The notes: generated by a model from the sequence alone, not told the origin. 64,000 nucleotides of DNA from Neobacillus driksii (GCF_013409995.1 NZ_JACCBX010000003.1:310001-374000), one strand, 5' to 3'. Positions 26,061 to 34,887 are shown, counted from the stretch's first letter. Numbers and translations are program-made.

Positions 26061-27035
26061 CTACGTCGTTTCCCCTCTCCTATACATGACAGGGATTCGA
26101 TAAATCTCTTGCTCTAACATTTCACCCTCAATCTTTCTTAAGAGTAGTTTTACAGACATCCTTGCCATTTCTTCGACTGGCTGTCGAATTGTTGATAAAA
26201 TAGGACGAAACAGTTTATTAACTTGAATACCATCATATCCGATTACTTTAACATCCTCTGGAGTTCGTAATCCATTTAGCTTAGCTTTATCAATATACTT
26301 AGCTGCAAGTAAATCTGTATTAGCAAATATTCCATTTACGTTTTGGTGGTGCGGCAGATTAAAGAAATTTTCAAAGAATGAATCGTCTTCATATACTTCA
26401 TCATGTTCCTCATAGGTACTAAATTCGATCCCTTGTATCTTTGCCTCATCAATAAAACCTGACTTCCTTAGTACAACTTCACTATAAGCTGAACTGGTTA
26501 CTCCTAAGTAAGCCACTTTTGTAGCTCCTGCCTTCACGAGCTCTTGTAAAGCAATTCGACCGCCTGTATAGTTATCAGAAGTTACGCAAGTGATTTTTTT
26601 TCCAAAATGCCGGTCCAAGCTAATAATGGGAATATCAGTACGGACACTATCTTCTATATCATTATAGGTAATCCCTATAATACCGGCTACTTTATTCTGA
26701 TTGAGCATATCTAAATAATAAAGCTCCTTGTCAGGCCTGCCGCCACTATTGCAAAGCATCAATTTATAGCCTTCCCGATCCAGCTGATCTTCAATATAAA
26801 AGGCAAGTTCCGAGAAAAATGGATGCCATATACTCGGAAGCAATAATGCAACCATTGTTGATTTTTGCATTTTAAAGTTTCTTGCTACTTCGTTTGGAAT
26901 ATAATTTAATTCCTTTATTGCTGCATTTACTTTCTCACGTGTTACGGACTTTACGGCTGGATGGTTGTTAATGACTCGTGAAACAGTGCCAACACCCACA
27001 CCTGCTAGTTCCGCAACATCTTTTATACTTGGCAC
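26061..27035 (-). CDS. LacI-family transcriptional repressor of the fructan operon
   Basis: This is a 324-residue repressor. The N-terminal helix-turn-helix (IKDVAELAGVGVGTVSRVIN) and hinge helix (YIPNEVARNFK) are standard LacI family; the rest is a periplasmic-binding-protein-like sugar-sensing domain ending in the LLLRKIEGE and RRGETT region. The start is GTG at 27035 with GGAGGT seven bases upstream. Palindromic sites lie both in its own promoter and upstream of the downstream permease operon, so it probably represses both until an oligofructoside or fructose derivative binds. Regulator-to-operon distance is 175 bases on the same strand. Confidence 0.93.
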   Translation of the reverse strand: MPSIKDVAELAGVGVGTVSRVINNHPAVKSVTREKVNAAIKELNYIPNEVARNFKMQKSTMVALLLPSIWHPFFSELAFYIEDQLDREGYKLMLCNSGGRPDKELYYLDMLNQNKVAGIIGITYNDIEDSVRTDIPIISLDRHFGKKITCVTSDNYTGGRIALQELVKAGATKVAYLGVTSSAYSEVVLRKSGFIDEAKIQGIEFSTYEEHDEVYEDDSFFENFFNLPHHQNVNGIFANTDLLAAKYIDKAKLNGLRTPEDVKVIGYDGIQVNKLFRPILSTIRQPVEEMARMSVKLLLRKIEGEMLEQEIYRIPVMYRRGETT

Positions 27036-27078
27036 TACAATACCTCCATTAATAAAACAATTTTATTTTCTTACTTTG

Positions 27079-27134
27079 GAAACGTTTCACCATTTCCTTA
27101 AACCTATAATATCACCGTATTGGAAACGTTTCAA
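27079..27134 (-). promoter_or_regulatory. lacI-type gene promoter with two autoregulatory operators
   Basis: A strong minus-strand promoter: -35 TTGAAA (27129-27134), 17-base spacer, -10 TATTAT (27106-27111). One GAAACGTTTC palindrome (27123-27132) overlaps the -35; a second (27079-27088) lies in the initially transcribed region, 44 bases away. Binding at either would block transcription. Confidence 0.8.
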
Positions 27135-27167
27135 CGTTTTTTTCAGAAAAGTTAAATAAATTTCAAT

Positions 27168-27980
27168 TTAGGATAGTAGGTATTTTTTTAAAGCCTCTGC
27201 AACACCGTCCTGATCATTAGAAAGAGTGATATCATCCGCAATTTCTTTAACTTGTATTGGTGCATTTCCCATAGCAATGCCTAGTCCAGCGAATTCAATC
27301 ATATTTGTATCATTAAAGTTGTCGCCTATAGCAATAATCTCGCTTCTTTGGATACCAAATTCTTTGCACAAGTATTCAATGCCAGAAGTCTTAGTTGCGT
27401 GTTTGGACATAATTTCCAAATAAGTAGACTTTGAGGGATAAACATTTAAATGAGTAGAAAGATGTTGTTTCAGTTTTGCATCTAATTTTTGTATTCTGTC
27501 AAAATCAGCCATGCATAAAATTTTATTTGCTCCCGTATTATTTTGCTCCCAGATTAAAAATAAATTACTAAAATCAGCAATACTCGGAGTAATTTTTGTT
27601 ATTTCACTCTCTTGTTTGGCCCATTCATCCAATTCTTCTATAAACCACTCATCATCCTTATATAAACTGATATGAATGCCCAATCTTTTAACTATGGTAT
27701 ACACCATCTTTACCTTTGAAACAGGTATTGTAATGCTCAACCGCTGGTCACCATGATTCCAAATAAGAGCACCACTGTAACAAATAATCGGCTGTACAAT
27801 ATTTAGCTCTTTCTGCAAAAACAGAATTCCTTTAGGCATTCTTGCCGAAACTAAGATGACCGGAATTTGTTTTTCATTTACGACTTTACGAATGACTTGT
27901 TTTGTGTGCTCCGTAATCTCATGCCTCGAACTCAATAAAGTTCCATCAATATCTAAACATACCATTTTGTAAGTTTTCAA
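27168..27980 (-). CDS. Cof-type HAD-superfamily sugar-phosphatase-like hydrolase
   Basis: This is a 270-residue HAD phosphatase of the Cof/YidA subgroup (C2B cap). Motif I is LDIDGTLL with the nucleophile Asp, motif II is in VILVSAR, and motifs III/IV are Lys in KHATK and GDNFNDTNMI. These enzymes dephosphorylate sugar phosphates or related metabolites with loose specificity. The start is TTG at 27980 behind AAGGAGG. It lies 207 bases after the CUT2 permease gene and a stem-loop, so it may belong to that operon. Substrate is unknown. Confidence 0.88.
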   Translation of the reverse strand: MKTYKMVCLDIDGTLLSSRHEITEHTKQVIRKVVNEKQIPVILVSARMPKGILFLQKELNIVQPIICYSGALIWNHGDQRLSITIPVSKVKMVYTIVKRLGIHISLYKDDEWFIEELDEWAKQESEITKITPSIADFSNLFLIWEQNNTGANKILCMADFDRIQKLDAKLKQHLSTHLNVYPSKSTYLEIMSKHATKTSGIEYLCKEFGIQRSEIIAIGDNFNDTNMIEFAGLGIAMGNAPIQVKEIADDITLSNDQDGVAEALKKYLLS

Positions 27981-28136
27981 AAGGAAACCTCCTTGATACT
28001 AACAGAATATGTTTAATCGGAATTTAATACCCATGTTTACTAATACTCTATCATTAATCAATATTCTTCAACTCTTTTTCTCATCTCATAAAAACGCCTC
28101 TTACATGTGAATCTCTCTCATTTAGTAGAAATTTTA

Positions 28137-28160
28137 AGCCAGAAGGATGCTCTTCTGGCT
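28137..28160 (-). terminator. Stem-loop after the CUT2 permease gene
   Basis: Arms AGCCAGAAG and CTTCTGGCT with a 6-base loop. On the minus strand it is followed by TAAAATTTC, a poor U tract, so it may be a weak terminator or a processing site before the HAD gene. Confidence 0.55.
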
Positions 28161-28187
28161 ATGTGTGTTTTTTGAATTTAATCTAAG

Positions 28188-29168
28188 TTATGTTCTGCTG
28201 CGTAATCTATCAAGTAATACGGCAATAACAATAACTATGCCTTTTACAACTTGTTGCCAGTAAAAATCAACGTTAAGCAAAGTCATTCCATTTGTTAATA
28301 CGGCTACAATTAAAACCCCGATGATTGTACCTTGGATACGGCCACGGCCACCTACAAAACTAGTGCCCCCAAGAACAACAGCTGCTATCGCGTCCAGCTC
28401 AAATGCAATACCTACCATGGGCTGCCCTGAAAACAATCGTCCTGCCATAACAACACCACTTATACCTGCGAGCAAGCCACTAATGGAATAGACATGGATC
28501 AATGTTCGATTAACCTTAATTCCTGTAAGATGCGCTGCTTCCTCATTACCACCAATCGCATAAACATGTCGTCCGAACATTGTGTATTTCAAAACGATGA
28601 ACATTATGATATAAACAATTAACATGACATAAATAGGGGTAGGTATCCCAAGAATTTTACCTGCTCCTATGAACTTGAATTGCTCTGATGCCAAAACGAC
28701 AGGATATCCCCCCGTTATAACATAGGCCAAACCTCTCAGGTAGGTCATACTACCAAGTGTCACGATAAAAGATGGCAGTTTGGGGATAGCTGTTAAAAAA
28801 CCATTTATGGCCCCTGCCACATATCCGACTGCTGCACCTGCTAACATAGCCACAACTGGAGGAATTCCAGCGTTTGAAAGTAATACAGAGATGACACCTG
28901 TCAACGCTAAGGTTGAGCCTACCGACAAATCAATGCCGCCTGTTAATATAACGAGGGTCATCCCAGCTGCTAGGATGGCAGTAATCGAGCTTTGCTTCAA
29001 TACGTTCAAGATATTACTTGAATCCGTAAAATTTGGTGCAAAAACCATCATAATGATTATCAATAAAGCAAGAATGATTAACATGCCCAGCTGATTAAAA
29101 ATCTTTTTTGAACGATCCTTGATCGAAACTACAATTGGACTAGACGTTTGTATGTTTGTATTCATCAT
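28188..29168 (-). CDS. CUT2 sugar ABC transporter permease (RbsC-like)
   Basis: This is a 326-residue protein with 8-10 hydrophobic segments and the RbsC-family patterns LTGGIDLSVGSTLALTG and GGTSFVGGRGRIQGT. The start ATG overlaps the stop codon of the ATPase gene, showing translational coupling. Substrate is a monosaccharide by family; which one cannot be told. In this island, fructose released by the GH32 enzymes is a reasonable guess. Confidence 0.92.
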   Translation of the reverse strand: MMNTNIQTSSPIVVSIKDRSKKIFNQLGMLIILALLIIIMMVFAPNFTDSSNILNVLKQSSITAILAAGMTLVILTGGIDLSVGSTLALTGVISVLLSNAGIPPVVAMLAGAAVGYVAGAINGFLTAIPKLPSFIVTLGSMTYLRGLAYVITGGYPVVLASEQFKFIGAGKILGIPTPIYVMLIVYIIMFIVLKYTMFGRHVYAIGGNEEAAHLTGIKVNRTLIHVYSISGLLAGISGVVMAGRLFSGQPMVGIAFELDAIAAVVLGGTSFVGGRGRIQGTIIGVLIVAVLTNGMTLLNVDFYWQQVVKGIVIVIAVLLDRLRSRT

Positions 29169-30724
29169 TTAACCTCTCCTGTAGCATAGTACATGATTTT
29201 TTCTTGTGTCGCTTCATCACGAGACAATTCAGCTCTAAGTTTCCCCTCATGCATGACTAAAATTCGATCACTTACTCCTAGAACTTCGGGTAATTCAGAC
29301 GAAATCATTAATACCGCAAGCCCTTGATCGGCTAGTTTACTGATAATTTTATGAATTTCTGTCTTCGCTCCTATGTCTACACCACGTGTCGGTTCGTCGA
29401 GGAGGAGCACTCTAGGACCGATAGATAGCCATTTAGCAATGACAACCTTTTGTTGATTTCCACCGCTAAGGCCCATTATGTTTTGTTCCTTCGAGGCTGT
29501 TCTTACACCTAATTCTTCAATATATCGATCGGCATCCTGATTCATTTTCTTATACTGCAACAACTTAAATTTCCGATACGTTGGTAATTGTGCCATGAGA
29601 ATATTTTCTATTACAGATAAATTCGGTAATAACCCCTGTTCCTTCCTACTCTCAGGAACATGGGCAATGCCAAGTTTCATGGCTTCAATGGGACTTTTTA
29701 TATGGACCTGCTGGCCATTCATGATGATTTGACCATTTGACAATTCCGATAAGCCAAAGATGGTTCTTATAAGCTCTGTCCTTCCGGCACCGACAAGGCC
29801 TGCTAAACCTACAATTTCACCAGGGTATAGTTTCAACGATATATCTTTCACAAACTTTTTGTCAGAGACACCTTTCAACTCAAGCACTGGTTTCCGTTCC
29901 TCAGGCCTAACCATACTATTGTTTTTTTCTCTTACAAACAGCTCATTTAACTCTCTTCCTACCATAAGCCTTACTAGGTTCTTGGGATTTGTTTCTGATA
30001 TCGGACCACTAGTAACCCACTGCCCGTCTCTAAGGACAGTAAAGCGATTTGAAATTTTAAATATTTCATCCATCCGATGTGAAATATATACGATCGCTAC
30101 GCCTTTTCGCCTTAATTCTTCAATAATACCAAATAGCTTTTCTATTTCTTTATCCGTAAGGGAGGCTGTTGGTTCATCCATAATTAGAATCTCAGAGTTA
30201 AGGGATAAGGCACGGGCAATTTCAACCATTTGTTGTTGTGCTACACTTAGGGTAGATACATCCGCACGAGGATCTAAATTTGATCCGATTGATTTTAAAA
30301 CATGCCCCGCCTTTTCATAGATTTCATTCCACTTGATTAGGCCAAACCTATTTTTCTTAAAGGTTGTACCCATCATAATATTCTCGCCAATGGACAAATT
30401 GGGTGATAGGCTTATCTCTTGGTGAATAACACTAATTCCCCTATTTCTAGCCTCCATTGGATTATTCCAATGCACTTCCTGACCTTTATATACAATCATT
30501 CCAGCATCAGGCTGATACACACCTGCCATGATCTTCATTAAGGTAGATTTCCCTGCACCATTCTCGCCCATTAGTGCATGAACTTCCCCTTTAAAAAGTT
30601 CTATATTAACGTTTTGTAACACCTTAACACCGGAAAATTGTTTGTTTACTGCCTTCATACTCATGATAGGTGATCGTATTTGTGATTGACGATTGGTATG
30701 TTCCTGAATTTGAGATACTGCCAT
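29165..30724 (-). CDS. CUT2 sugar ABC transporter ATP-binding protein (RbsA-like)
   Basis: This is a 519-residue protein with two fused nucleotide-binding domains. The first has Walker A GENGAGKST and signature LSVAQQQMVEIARAL with Walker B ILIMDEPTA. The second has the degenerate P-loop GLVGAGRTEL, normal for RbsA, and signature LSGGNQQKVVIAKWL with LLLDEPTRGVD. The ATG at 30724 is chosen over a GTG nine bases upstream because GGGAGTGG sits right before it. It lies 100 bases after the binding-protein gene, with an intervening hairpin. Confidence 0.94.
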   Translation of the reverse strand: MAVSQIQEHTNRQSQIRSPIMSMKAVNKQFSGVKVLQNVNIELFKGEVHALMGENGAGKSTLMKIMAGVYQPDAGMIVYKGQEVHWNNPMEARNRGISVIHQEISLSPNLSIGENIMMGTTFKKNRFGLIKWNEIYEKAGHVLKSIGSNLDPRADVSTLSVAQQQMVEIARALSLNSEILIMDEPTASLTDKEIEKLFGIIEELRRKGVAIVYISHRMDEIFKISNRFTVLRDGQWVTSGPISETNPKNLVRLMVGRELNELFVREKNNSMVRPEERKPVLELKGVSDKKFVKDISLKLYPGEIVGLAGLVGAGRTELIRTIFGLSELSNGQIIMNGQQVHIKSPIEAMKLGIAHVPESRKEQGLLPNLSVIENILMAQLPTYRKFKLLQYKKMNQDADRYIEELGVRTASKEQNIMGLSGGNQQKVVIAKWLSIGPRVLLLDEPTRGVDIGAKTEIHKIISKLADQGLAVLMISSELPEVLGVSDRILVMHEGKLRAELSRDEATQEKIMYYATGEVK

Positions 30725-30776
30725 TAATTCCACTCCCTAGGTCACTTTTATGTGTTTTTTCCATGATGTAAATATA

Positions 30777-30794
30777 GTGCTCTAGAAAGAGCAC
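30777..30794 (-). other. Intercistronic stem-loop between rbsB-like and rbsA-like genes
   Basis: Perfect arms GTGCTCT / AGAGCAC with a 4-base loop, extended by flanking ATAT pairs. It probably protects the upstream binding-protein message; there is no U run, so termination is unlikely. Confidence 0.6.
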
Positions 30795-30824
30795 CATATA
30801 TTAATACACCACTAAGGGGTATGA

Positions 30825-31793
30825 TTACCATCCCTTATAGGAATCAACATTTTTCTGAGTGATAAATTCAGTTGGAATAAGAACCTCTGACTCGACTTTC
30901 TCTCCGTCAATGATTTTTAATGCCAAAGCGACACCATCGATCACCATCTGGTTGGGGAATTGTGCGGAAGTACCCGCAAAGCTTCCACCTTTTTTCAAAG
31001 CATCCACCGCTGCAGGTGCGCCGTCCACACTTACCACGAAGAATTCATCTTGTCTGCCTGCTTGTTCTTGAGCAATTTGTACTCCTGTAGCTTCTTCATC
31101 ATTGATGGTAAAAACTGCATTGATTTCTTTATTTGCAGTAAGGATACTTTCCATTACCGTTAGTGCCTTTTCACGGTTTCCTTCACCGTTTTGTTTTGCA
31201 ACAACCTTAATGTCTGGATATTTGCTAATCACTTCGTTAAAACCTTTTATTCGGTCTGTTACTGCAGAAACGGGAGGACCATCAATAATTACAATGTTGC
31301 CCTTTCCATCAAGCTGCTTCACAAGGTACTCTGCCGCTAATCTACCTGCTTGAACGTTATCAGACATAACGACTGTGTCAATGCCACCTTCTGCAAAACC
31401 ATCAAGAGCCACAACCGGAATGCCTGCTGATTTTGCTTGAGCAACCGCACCTGCGATACCAGCAGAATCAAATGGGCTCAACAAGATTAAATCAACTTTC
31501 TTTGTAATGAAATCTTCGATTTGTGCTGTTTGTTTCGCGAGGTCATGATCCGCACTTACCGTGATCACTTCCGCATCATACTTAGAAGCCACTTCTTTAG
31601 CACCTTTGGACATTGCTACGAAGAACGGATTACCTAATGTTGGAACAGTTAATCCAATTTTAAGTTTTTTATCAGTATCGTTATTTTTATCTTTATTATC
31701 AGAACCAGAAACGTTTTCATTACTGCCACATGCACTTAATAAGAATAAAGTGACAATTACTAGTACAATGCTAAAAATTTTTATATTTTTCAT
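30825..31793 (-). CDS. CUT2 sugar-binding lipoprotein (RbsB-like)
   Basis: This is a 322-residue periplasmic-binding-protein-family lipoprotein; lipobox FLLSAC gives Cys22. The mature protein begins the typical RbsB fold with LTVPTLGNPFFVAMSKGA and contains VDLILLSPFDSAG and VFTINDEEATG, ligand-pocket segments of the family. ATG at 31793 is preferred to an upstream TTG because GGGGG lies ten bases before it. It is the first gene of the operon. The ligand is not evident. Confidence 0.92.
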   Translation of the reverse strand: MKNIKIFSIVLVIVTLFLLSACGSNENVSGSDNKDKNNDTDKKLKIGLTVPTLGNPFFVAMSKGAKEVASKYDAEVITVSADHDLAKQTAQIEDFITKKVDLILLSPFDSAGIAGAVAQAKSAGIPVVALDGFAEGGIDTVVMSDNVQAGRLAAEYLVKQLDGKGNIVIIDGPPVSAVTDRIKGFNEVISKYPDIKVVAKQNGEGNREKALTVMESILTANKEINAVFTINDEEATGVQIAQEQAGRQDEFFVVSVDGAPAAVDALKKGGSFAGTSAQFPNQMVIDGVALALKIIDGEKVESEVLIPTEFITQKNVDSYKGW

Positions 31794-31887
31794 AGTGTGC
31801 AAACCCCCGAATAATAGTTAGTAAAAGATTTTTAAATAAGTCAATCCTTGTAAAAAAATCAGTTATGCTCTACTATGAAAATGAGTG

Positions 31888-31908
31888 CTAAAATTTTATT
31901 AATTTTAG
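31888..31908. promoter_or_regulatory. AT-rich palindrome upstream of the CUT2 operon
   Basis: Arms CTAAAATT and AATTTTAG with a 5-base centre, about 95 bases upstream of the binding-protein start. It could be an operator for the adjacent DeoR-type regulator. No convincing promoter could be assigned in this 330-base gap. Confidence 0.35.
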
Positions 31909-32071
31909 TCAAACTCAAGCAAAGGTGTGATTTAGGGCTAAATTCCATTTGGTCGTGGGAGCCTGAATCGCATCTTTTTTTGTGAATTTTTCTCATTTTC
32001 ATACCTTATGAAAGAGCTGTTCCTTTCCTTATATTTATAGGCCTCACCTCCTAAACTTCAATCAAACCCCT

Positions 32072-32085
32072 TTAAACCGCTTTCA
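32072..32085 (-). promoter_or_regulatory. cre-like site (CcpA) upstream of the CUT2 operon
   Basis: Minus-strand TGAAAGCGGTTTAA matches the cre consensus TGWAANCGNTNWCA at 13 of 14 positions. It lies about 280 bases before the binding-protein start, just beyond the DeoR stop codon. Confidence 0.45.
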
Positions 32086-32132
32086 TTTCCAAACACTTTC
32101 ATTTATCTTGGTAGTTTACTAGGCCACCATGG

Positions 32133-32894
32133 TTAGACAATATGAACCGTAATACCCGCTTCATTAATGCGATTAACTACCGTATTAGGTGCTGCACTAT
32201 CGGTTATTAAATAATTTATGTCATGAATATCCGCAAACTTTGCAAAACTTACCTGACCTATTTTGGTATGATCGGTGATGAGAATTACCTTTTTCCCACA
32301 AGCGATCATTTTCTTTTTTGTTGCTGCCTCAGTTAAGTTTGGGGTGGTTAAACCATTTTCAACATCAACGCCATTCGTAGCAATAAAGGTTTTGTCTACA
32401 CGGATTTGGTCAAAACAAATCTCGGCTAAAGGACCGACTAACGCTAGAGTTTCAGAGCGTAGACTTCCTCCACATAAAACCACTTCTATTCCTGGTACAT
32501 CCTTTAACTCGTTGGCACAGAGGATTGAATTCGTTACAACCCGTAGGCTTGAAAAGTTTCGTAGTTCTTGAGAAAGATAATAAGTTGTGGTACCCGAATC
32601 AAGTAAAATGCTTTCTCCGTTTTCTATAAACTTAGCAGCCTCCTTTGCTATAGCCTTTTTCTCTTCCTGAAAAGTCACTTCTTTCTCGTTGTAAGTCGGT
32701 TCAAACGTCACACTTTGGAAAAGGACAGCACCACCATGTGTTCTTTTTAACAATTGGGCTTCCTCTAGTTCCTTTAGGTCCCTGCGAATGGTTGATTCAG
32801 ACAAATTAAAGTATTGGCTTAATTCTTGCACATCCACTCTAGAATTTTTGTTAAGTAAATCTAATATGGCAGATTTTCTTTCTATACCGTACAC
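32133..32894 (-). CDS. DeoR-family transcriptional regulator
   Basis: This is a 253-residue regulator. The N-terminal helix-turn-helix reads DVQELSQYFNLSESTIRRDLKELE followed by RTHGGAV, the DeoR signature. The C-terminal effector domain has LDSGTTTYYLSQEL and ATNGVD, the phosphosugar-binding motifs of the family. The start is GTG at 32894 with GGAGGG about ten bases upstream. It lies upstream of and on the same strand as the CUT2 operon, so it is its likely regulator, sensing a phosphorylated sugar. Confidence 0.92.
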   Translation of the reverse strand: MYGIERKSAILDLLNKNSRVDVQELSQYFNLSESTIRRDLKELEEAQLLKRTHGGAVLFQSVTFEPTYNEKEVTFQEEKKAIAKEAAKFIENGESILLDSGTTTYYLSQELRNFSSLRVVTNSILCANELKDVPGIEVVLCGGSLRSETLALVGPLAEICFDQIRVDKTFIATNGVDVENGLTTPNLTEAATKKKMIACGKKVILITDHTKIGQVSFAKFADIHDINYLITDSAAPNTVVNRINEAGITVHIV

Positions 32895-32930
32895 AAAATC
32901 ATTTCCCTCCTATTTTTTTAGAATGTAAAT

Positions 32931-32953
32931 AATGATTATTTCAGATAATCATT
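32931..32953. promoter_or_regulatory. Perfect palindrome in the deoR-type promoter region
   Basis: Nine-base arms AATGATTAT / ATAATCATT separated by 5 bases, 37 bases upstream of the regulator's start codon. It is the most likely autoregulatory operator. It resembles a Fur box in composition, but the spacing is 7-5-7 rather than 7-1-7. Confidence 0.5.
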
Positions 32954-33586
32954 TTGAATGAATTTGCTTACTTATGCTCACTTTTGATTATATGTGCATT
33001 TTTTCCAAAACACAATAAATATTTTAAAAATTCACAAGAATGTAAAATATTTTTTCATAAATAGAGTGCCTTTAGATTTTGTATCGGGATAATTAAAGTA
33101 GAACATAGATATAGTTTTAACAAATGCCGAAGCCGCGAGTGCCCTACTAAACGTTATATCTAATCTCTACTAAATCTGTATTACCACATAGATTTTGTGT
33201 TAAAGATTATAGAATCCATGTATAAAAGCAAATGAAAAATCCTCCCCCGAGTAAGGAGAGGATAATGAAAATAGACTCCTTGTTTAGGAGCCCAGTCATC
33301 CGATGATTGTAATCAATTTCGACATATAAGAGTATAAAGTATAACCACCAGGATATCTTAAAGAAAGTCTGGAGGCGTAATCAAAATTAAAACGAAGATT
33401 AACAGAAATTATGCATATTTCCTAACTTTATGCAAACGGTATGGATTTATAATTCCTAAACTTGTTAAAAACATAATGACAACGGGAAGTTCAAACAGAA
33501 ATCCAAAAGGCTATGTCAGGTGAAGAAAAAATTGGAAGTATTTCTCCGTTGTAAAGAAAGTAGTAAAGTTCCCCTTCATATATTAA
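32954..33586. other. Island/backbone junction with no supported gene
   Basis: About 630 bases hold only very short frames. One 13-codon frame at about 33265 has a good AAGGAGAGG ribosome-binding site (MKIDSLFRSPVIR) and is followed by a small CTCC/GGAG hairpin; another stretch near 33510 reads MSGEEKIGSISPL. Neither has a recognisable counterpart. The stretch looks like eroded DNA at the right edge of the carbohydrate island. Confidence 0.4.
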
Positions 33587-33589
33587 AGA

Positions 33590-33616
33590 GGCCCTAACCA
33601 ATATTCAGTTAGGGCC
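33590..33616. terminator. Strong terminator-like hairpin at the island's right edge
   Basis: Perfect nine-base arms GGCCCTAAC / GTTAGGGCC with a 9-base loop, followed by CTTTGATTTTG on the plus strand and TCTTTAATAT on the minus strand. It insulates the yqjE operon (minus strand) from the island. Confidence 0.75.
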
Positions 33617-33731
33617 CTTTGATTTTGTCTTTTATACTAGATTATGGTTTAAAAATAACAGTCAAACATAATGAATGTATTAAATTTCTTTATTTTTTGT
33701 CTATTTCCGACTTTTTTGTAAGTGAAAATCC

Positions 33732-34853
33732 TTATTGATTCGTAACCTCTTCAATAATAGCAATTGTCATTTCTGCAAGCTTGTTTAATTCTTCAATCGG
33801 CATACGTTCATTTGTAGTATGTATATCTTCATAACCGACAGCCAGATTAACCGTTGGAATGTTAAAGCCTGCAATAACGTTGGCGTCGCTTCCGCCGCCG
33901 CTTTGCTGTAATTCACAGCTGCGCCCAATTTTTGCCGCTGCCTTTCGTGCAATCTCAACTACTTGATCGCCTTCGCCAAATTTAAATCCAGGGTACATAA
34001 CGTGAACTTCAACTTCAGCTCTTCCACCCATTTCAGCCGCTACTGTTTCAAAGGCTTTTTTCATTTTTTCCGCTTGAGCTTCCATTTTTTCAGCAATAAG
34101 GGAACGTGCTTCTGCAAGAATATCTACACGGTCGCAAACGATATTCGTTTGTGTACCGCCTTCGAAGCGGCCAATATTTGCCGTTGTTTCTGAGTCAATT
34201 CTGCCTAATGGCATTCTCGCAATCGATTTTGCTGCAATCGTAATCGCTGAAACTCCTTTTTCAGGAGCCACACCAGCATGAGCAGTTTTTCCGTAAATGA
34301 CTGCTTTAATCTTAGCTTGGGTAGGAGCAGCAACCACGATATTACCTACTAAACCATCACTGTCTAAGGCATAGCCATACTTTGCTTTCAACAAGGAAGG
34401 CTCAAGTGCTTTTGCCCCTACAAGGCCAGATTCTTCACCCACCGTGATAACAAATTGGATTTGTCCGTGAGGAATATCTTGTTCTTTTAAGACGCGGATG
34501 GTCTCAAGCATAACAGATAAACCTGTTTTATCATCAGCACCCAAAATAGTTGTTCCATCTGTCACCACATAGCCATCTTTGATCGATGGTTTAACACCTC
34601 TTGCTGGAACTACTGTATCCATATGAGAAGTGAAATAAATAGGGTCTACGCCATCTTTAGTGGCGGCAAGTGTACAAACTAAGTTACCTGCACCATGCCC
34701 GGTTACAGCGGTTGTATCATCTTCGAAAACATCAAGACCTAAATCTGTAAACTTTTGTTTTAAAACTTTTGCAATTTCTGTTTCATATTTAGTTTCAGAA
34801 TCAATTTGTACAAGCTCTAAAAATTCATTTAAAAGACGTTCATGATTAATCAT
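33732..34853 (-). CDS. yqjE: M20 family peptidase, PepT-like (YqjE)
   Basis: This is a 373-residue zinc aminopeptidase/tripeptidase-like protein. Metal and catalytic motifs: FTSHMDTV (His ligand and Asp), TILGADDKTGL (bridging Asp), VGEESGLVG (catalytic Glu-Glu), and the C-terminal DIHTTNER with the last His ligand. The dimerisation domain occupies about 175-280. It is shorter than PepT of enterobacteria (about 410) but typical of Bacillus YqjE. It lies after yqjD and has its own promoter in the 71-base gap. The substrate is presumed to be small peptides. Confidence 0.92.
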   Translation of the reverse strand: MINHERLLNEFLELVQIDSETKYETEIAKVLKQKFTDLGLDVFEDDTTAVTGHGAGNLVCTLAATKDGVDPIYFTSHMDTVVPARGVKPSIKDGYVVTDGTTILGADDKTGLSVMLETIRVLKEQDIPHGQIQFVITVGEESGLVGAKALEPSLLKAKYGYALDSDGLVGNIVVAAPTQAKIKAVIYGKTAHAGVAPEKGVSAITIAAKSIARMPLGRIDSETTANIGRFEGGTQTNIVCDRVDILAEARSLIAEKMEAQAEKMKKAFETVAAEMGGRAEVEVHVMYPGFKFGEGDQVVEIARKAAAKIGRSCELQQSGGGSDANVIAGFNIPTVNLAVGYEDIHTTNERMPIEELNKLAEMTIAIIEEVTNQ

Positions 34854-34887
34854 CTGAATAAACCCTCCGTTTTATGTACTCACTGTA

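Noticed and set aside
32954..33586. Riboswitch or short genes in the 630-base gap (for example the 13-codon frame at about 33265)
   Set aside because: The CTCC/GGAG hairpins do not form a recognisable riboswitch class and no downstream gene on that strand would be controlled; the frames have no recognisable counterpart.
5103..33590. Integrative element with att sites at the island borders
   Set aside because: I could not find direct repeats shared by the dinB side and the yqjE side, no tRNA is adjacent and no integrase is present, so a defined mobile element is not supported.
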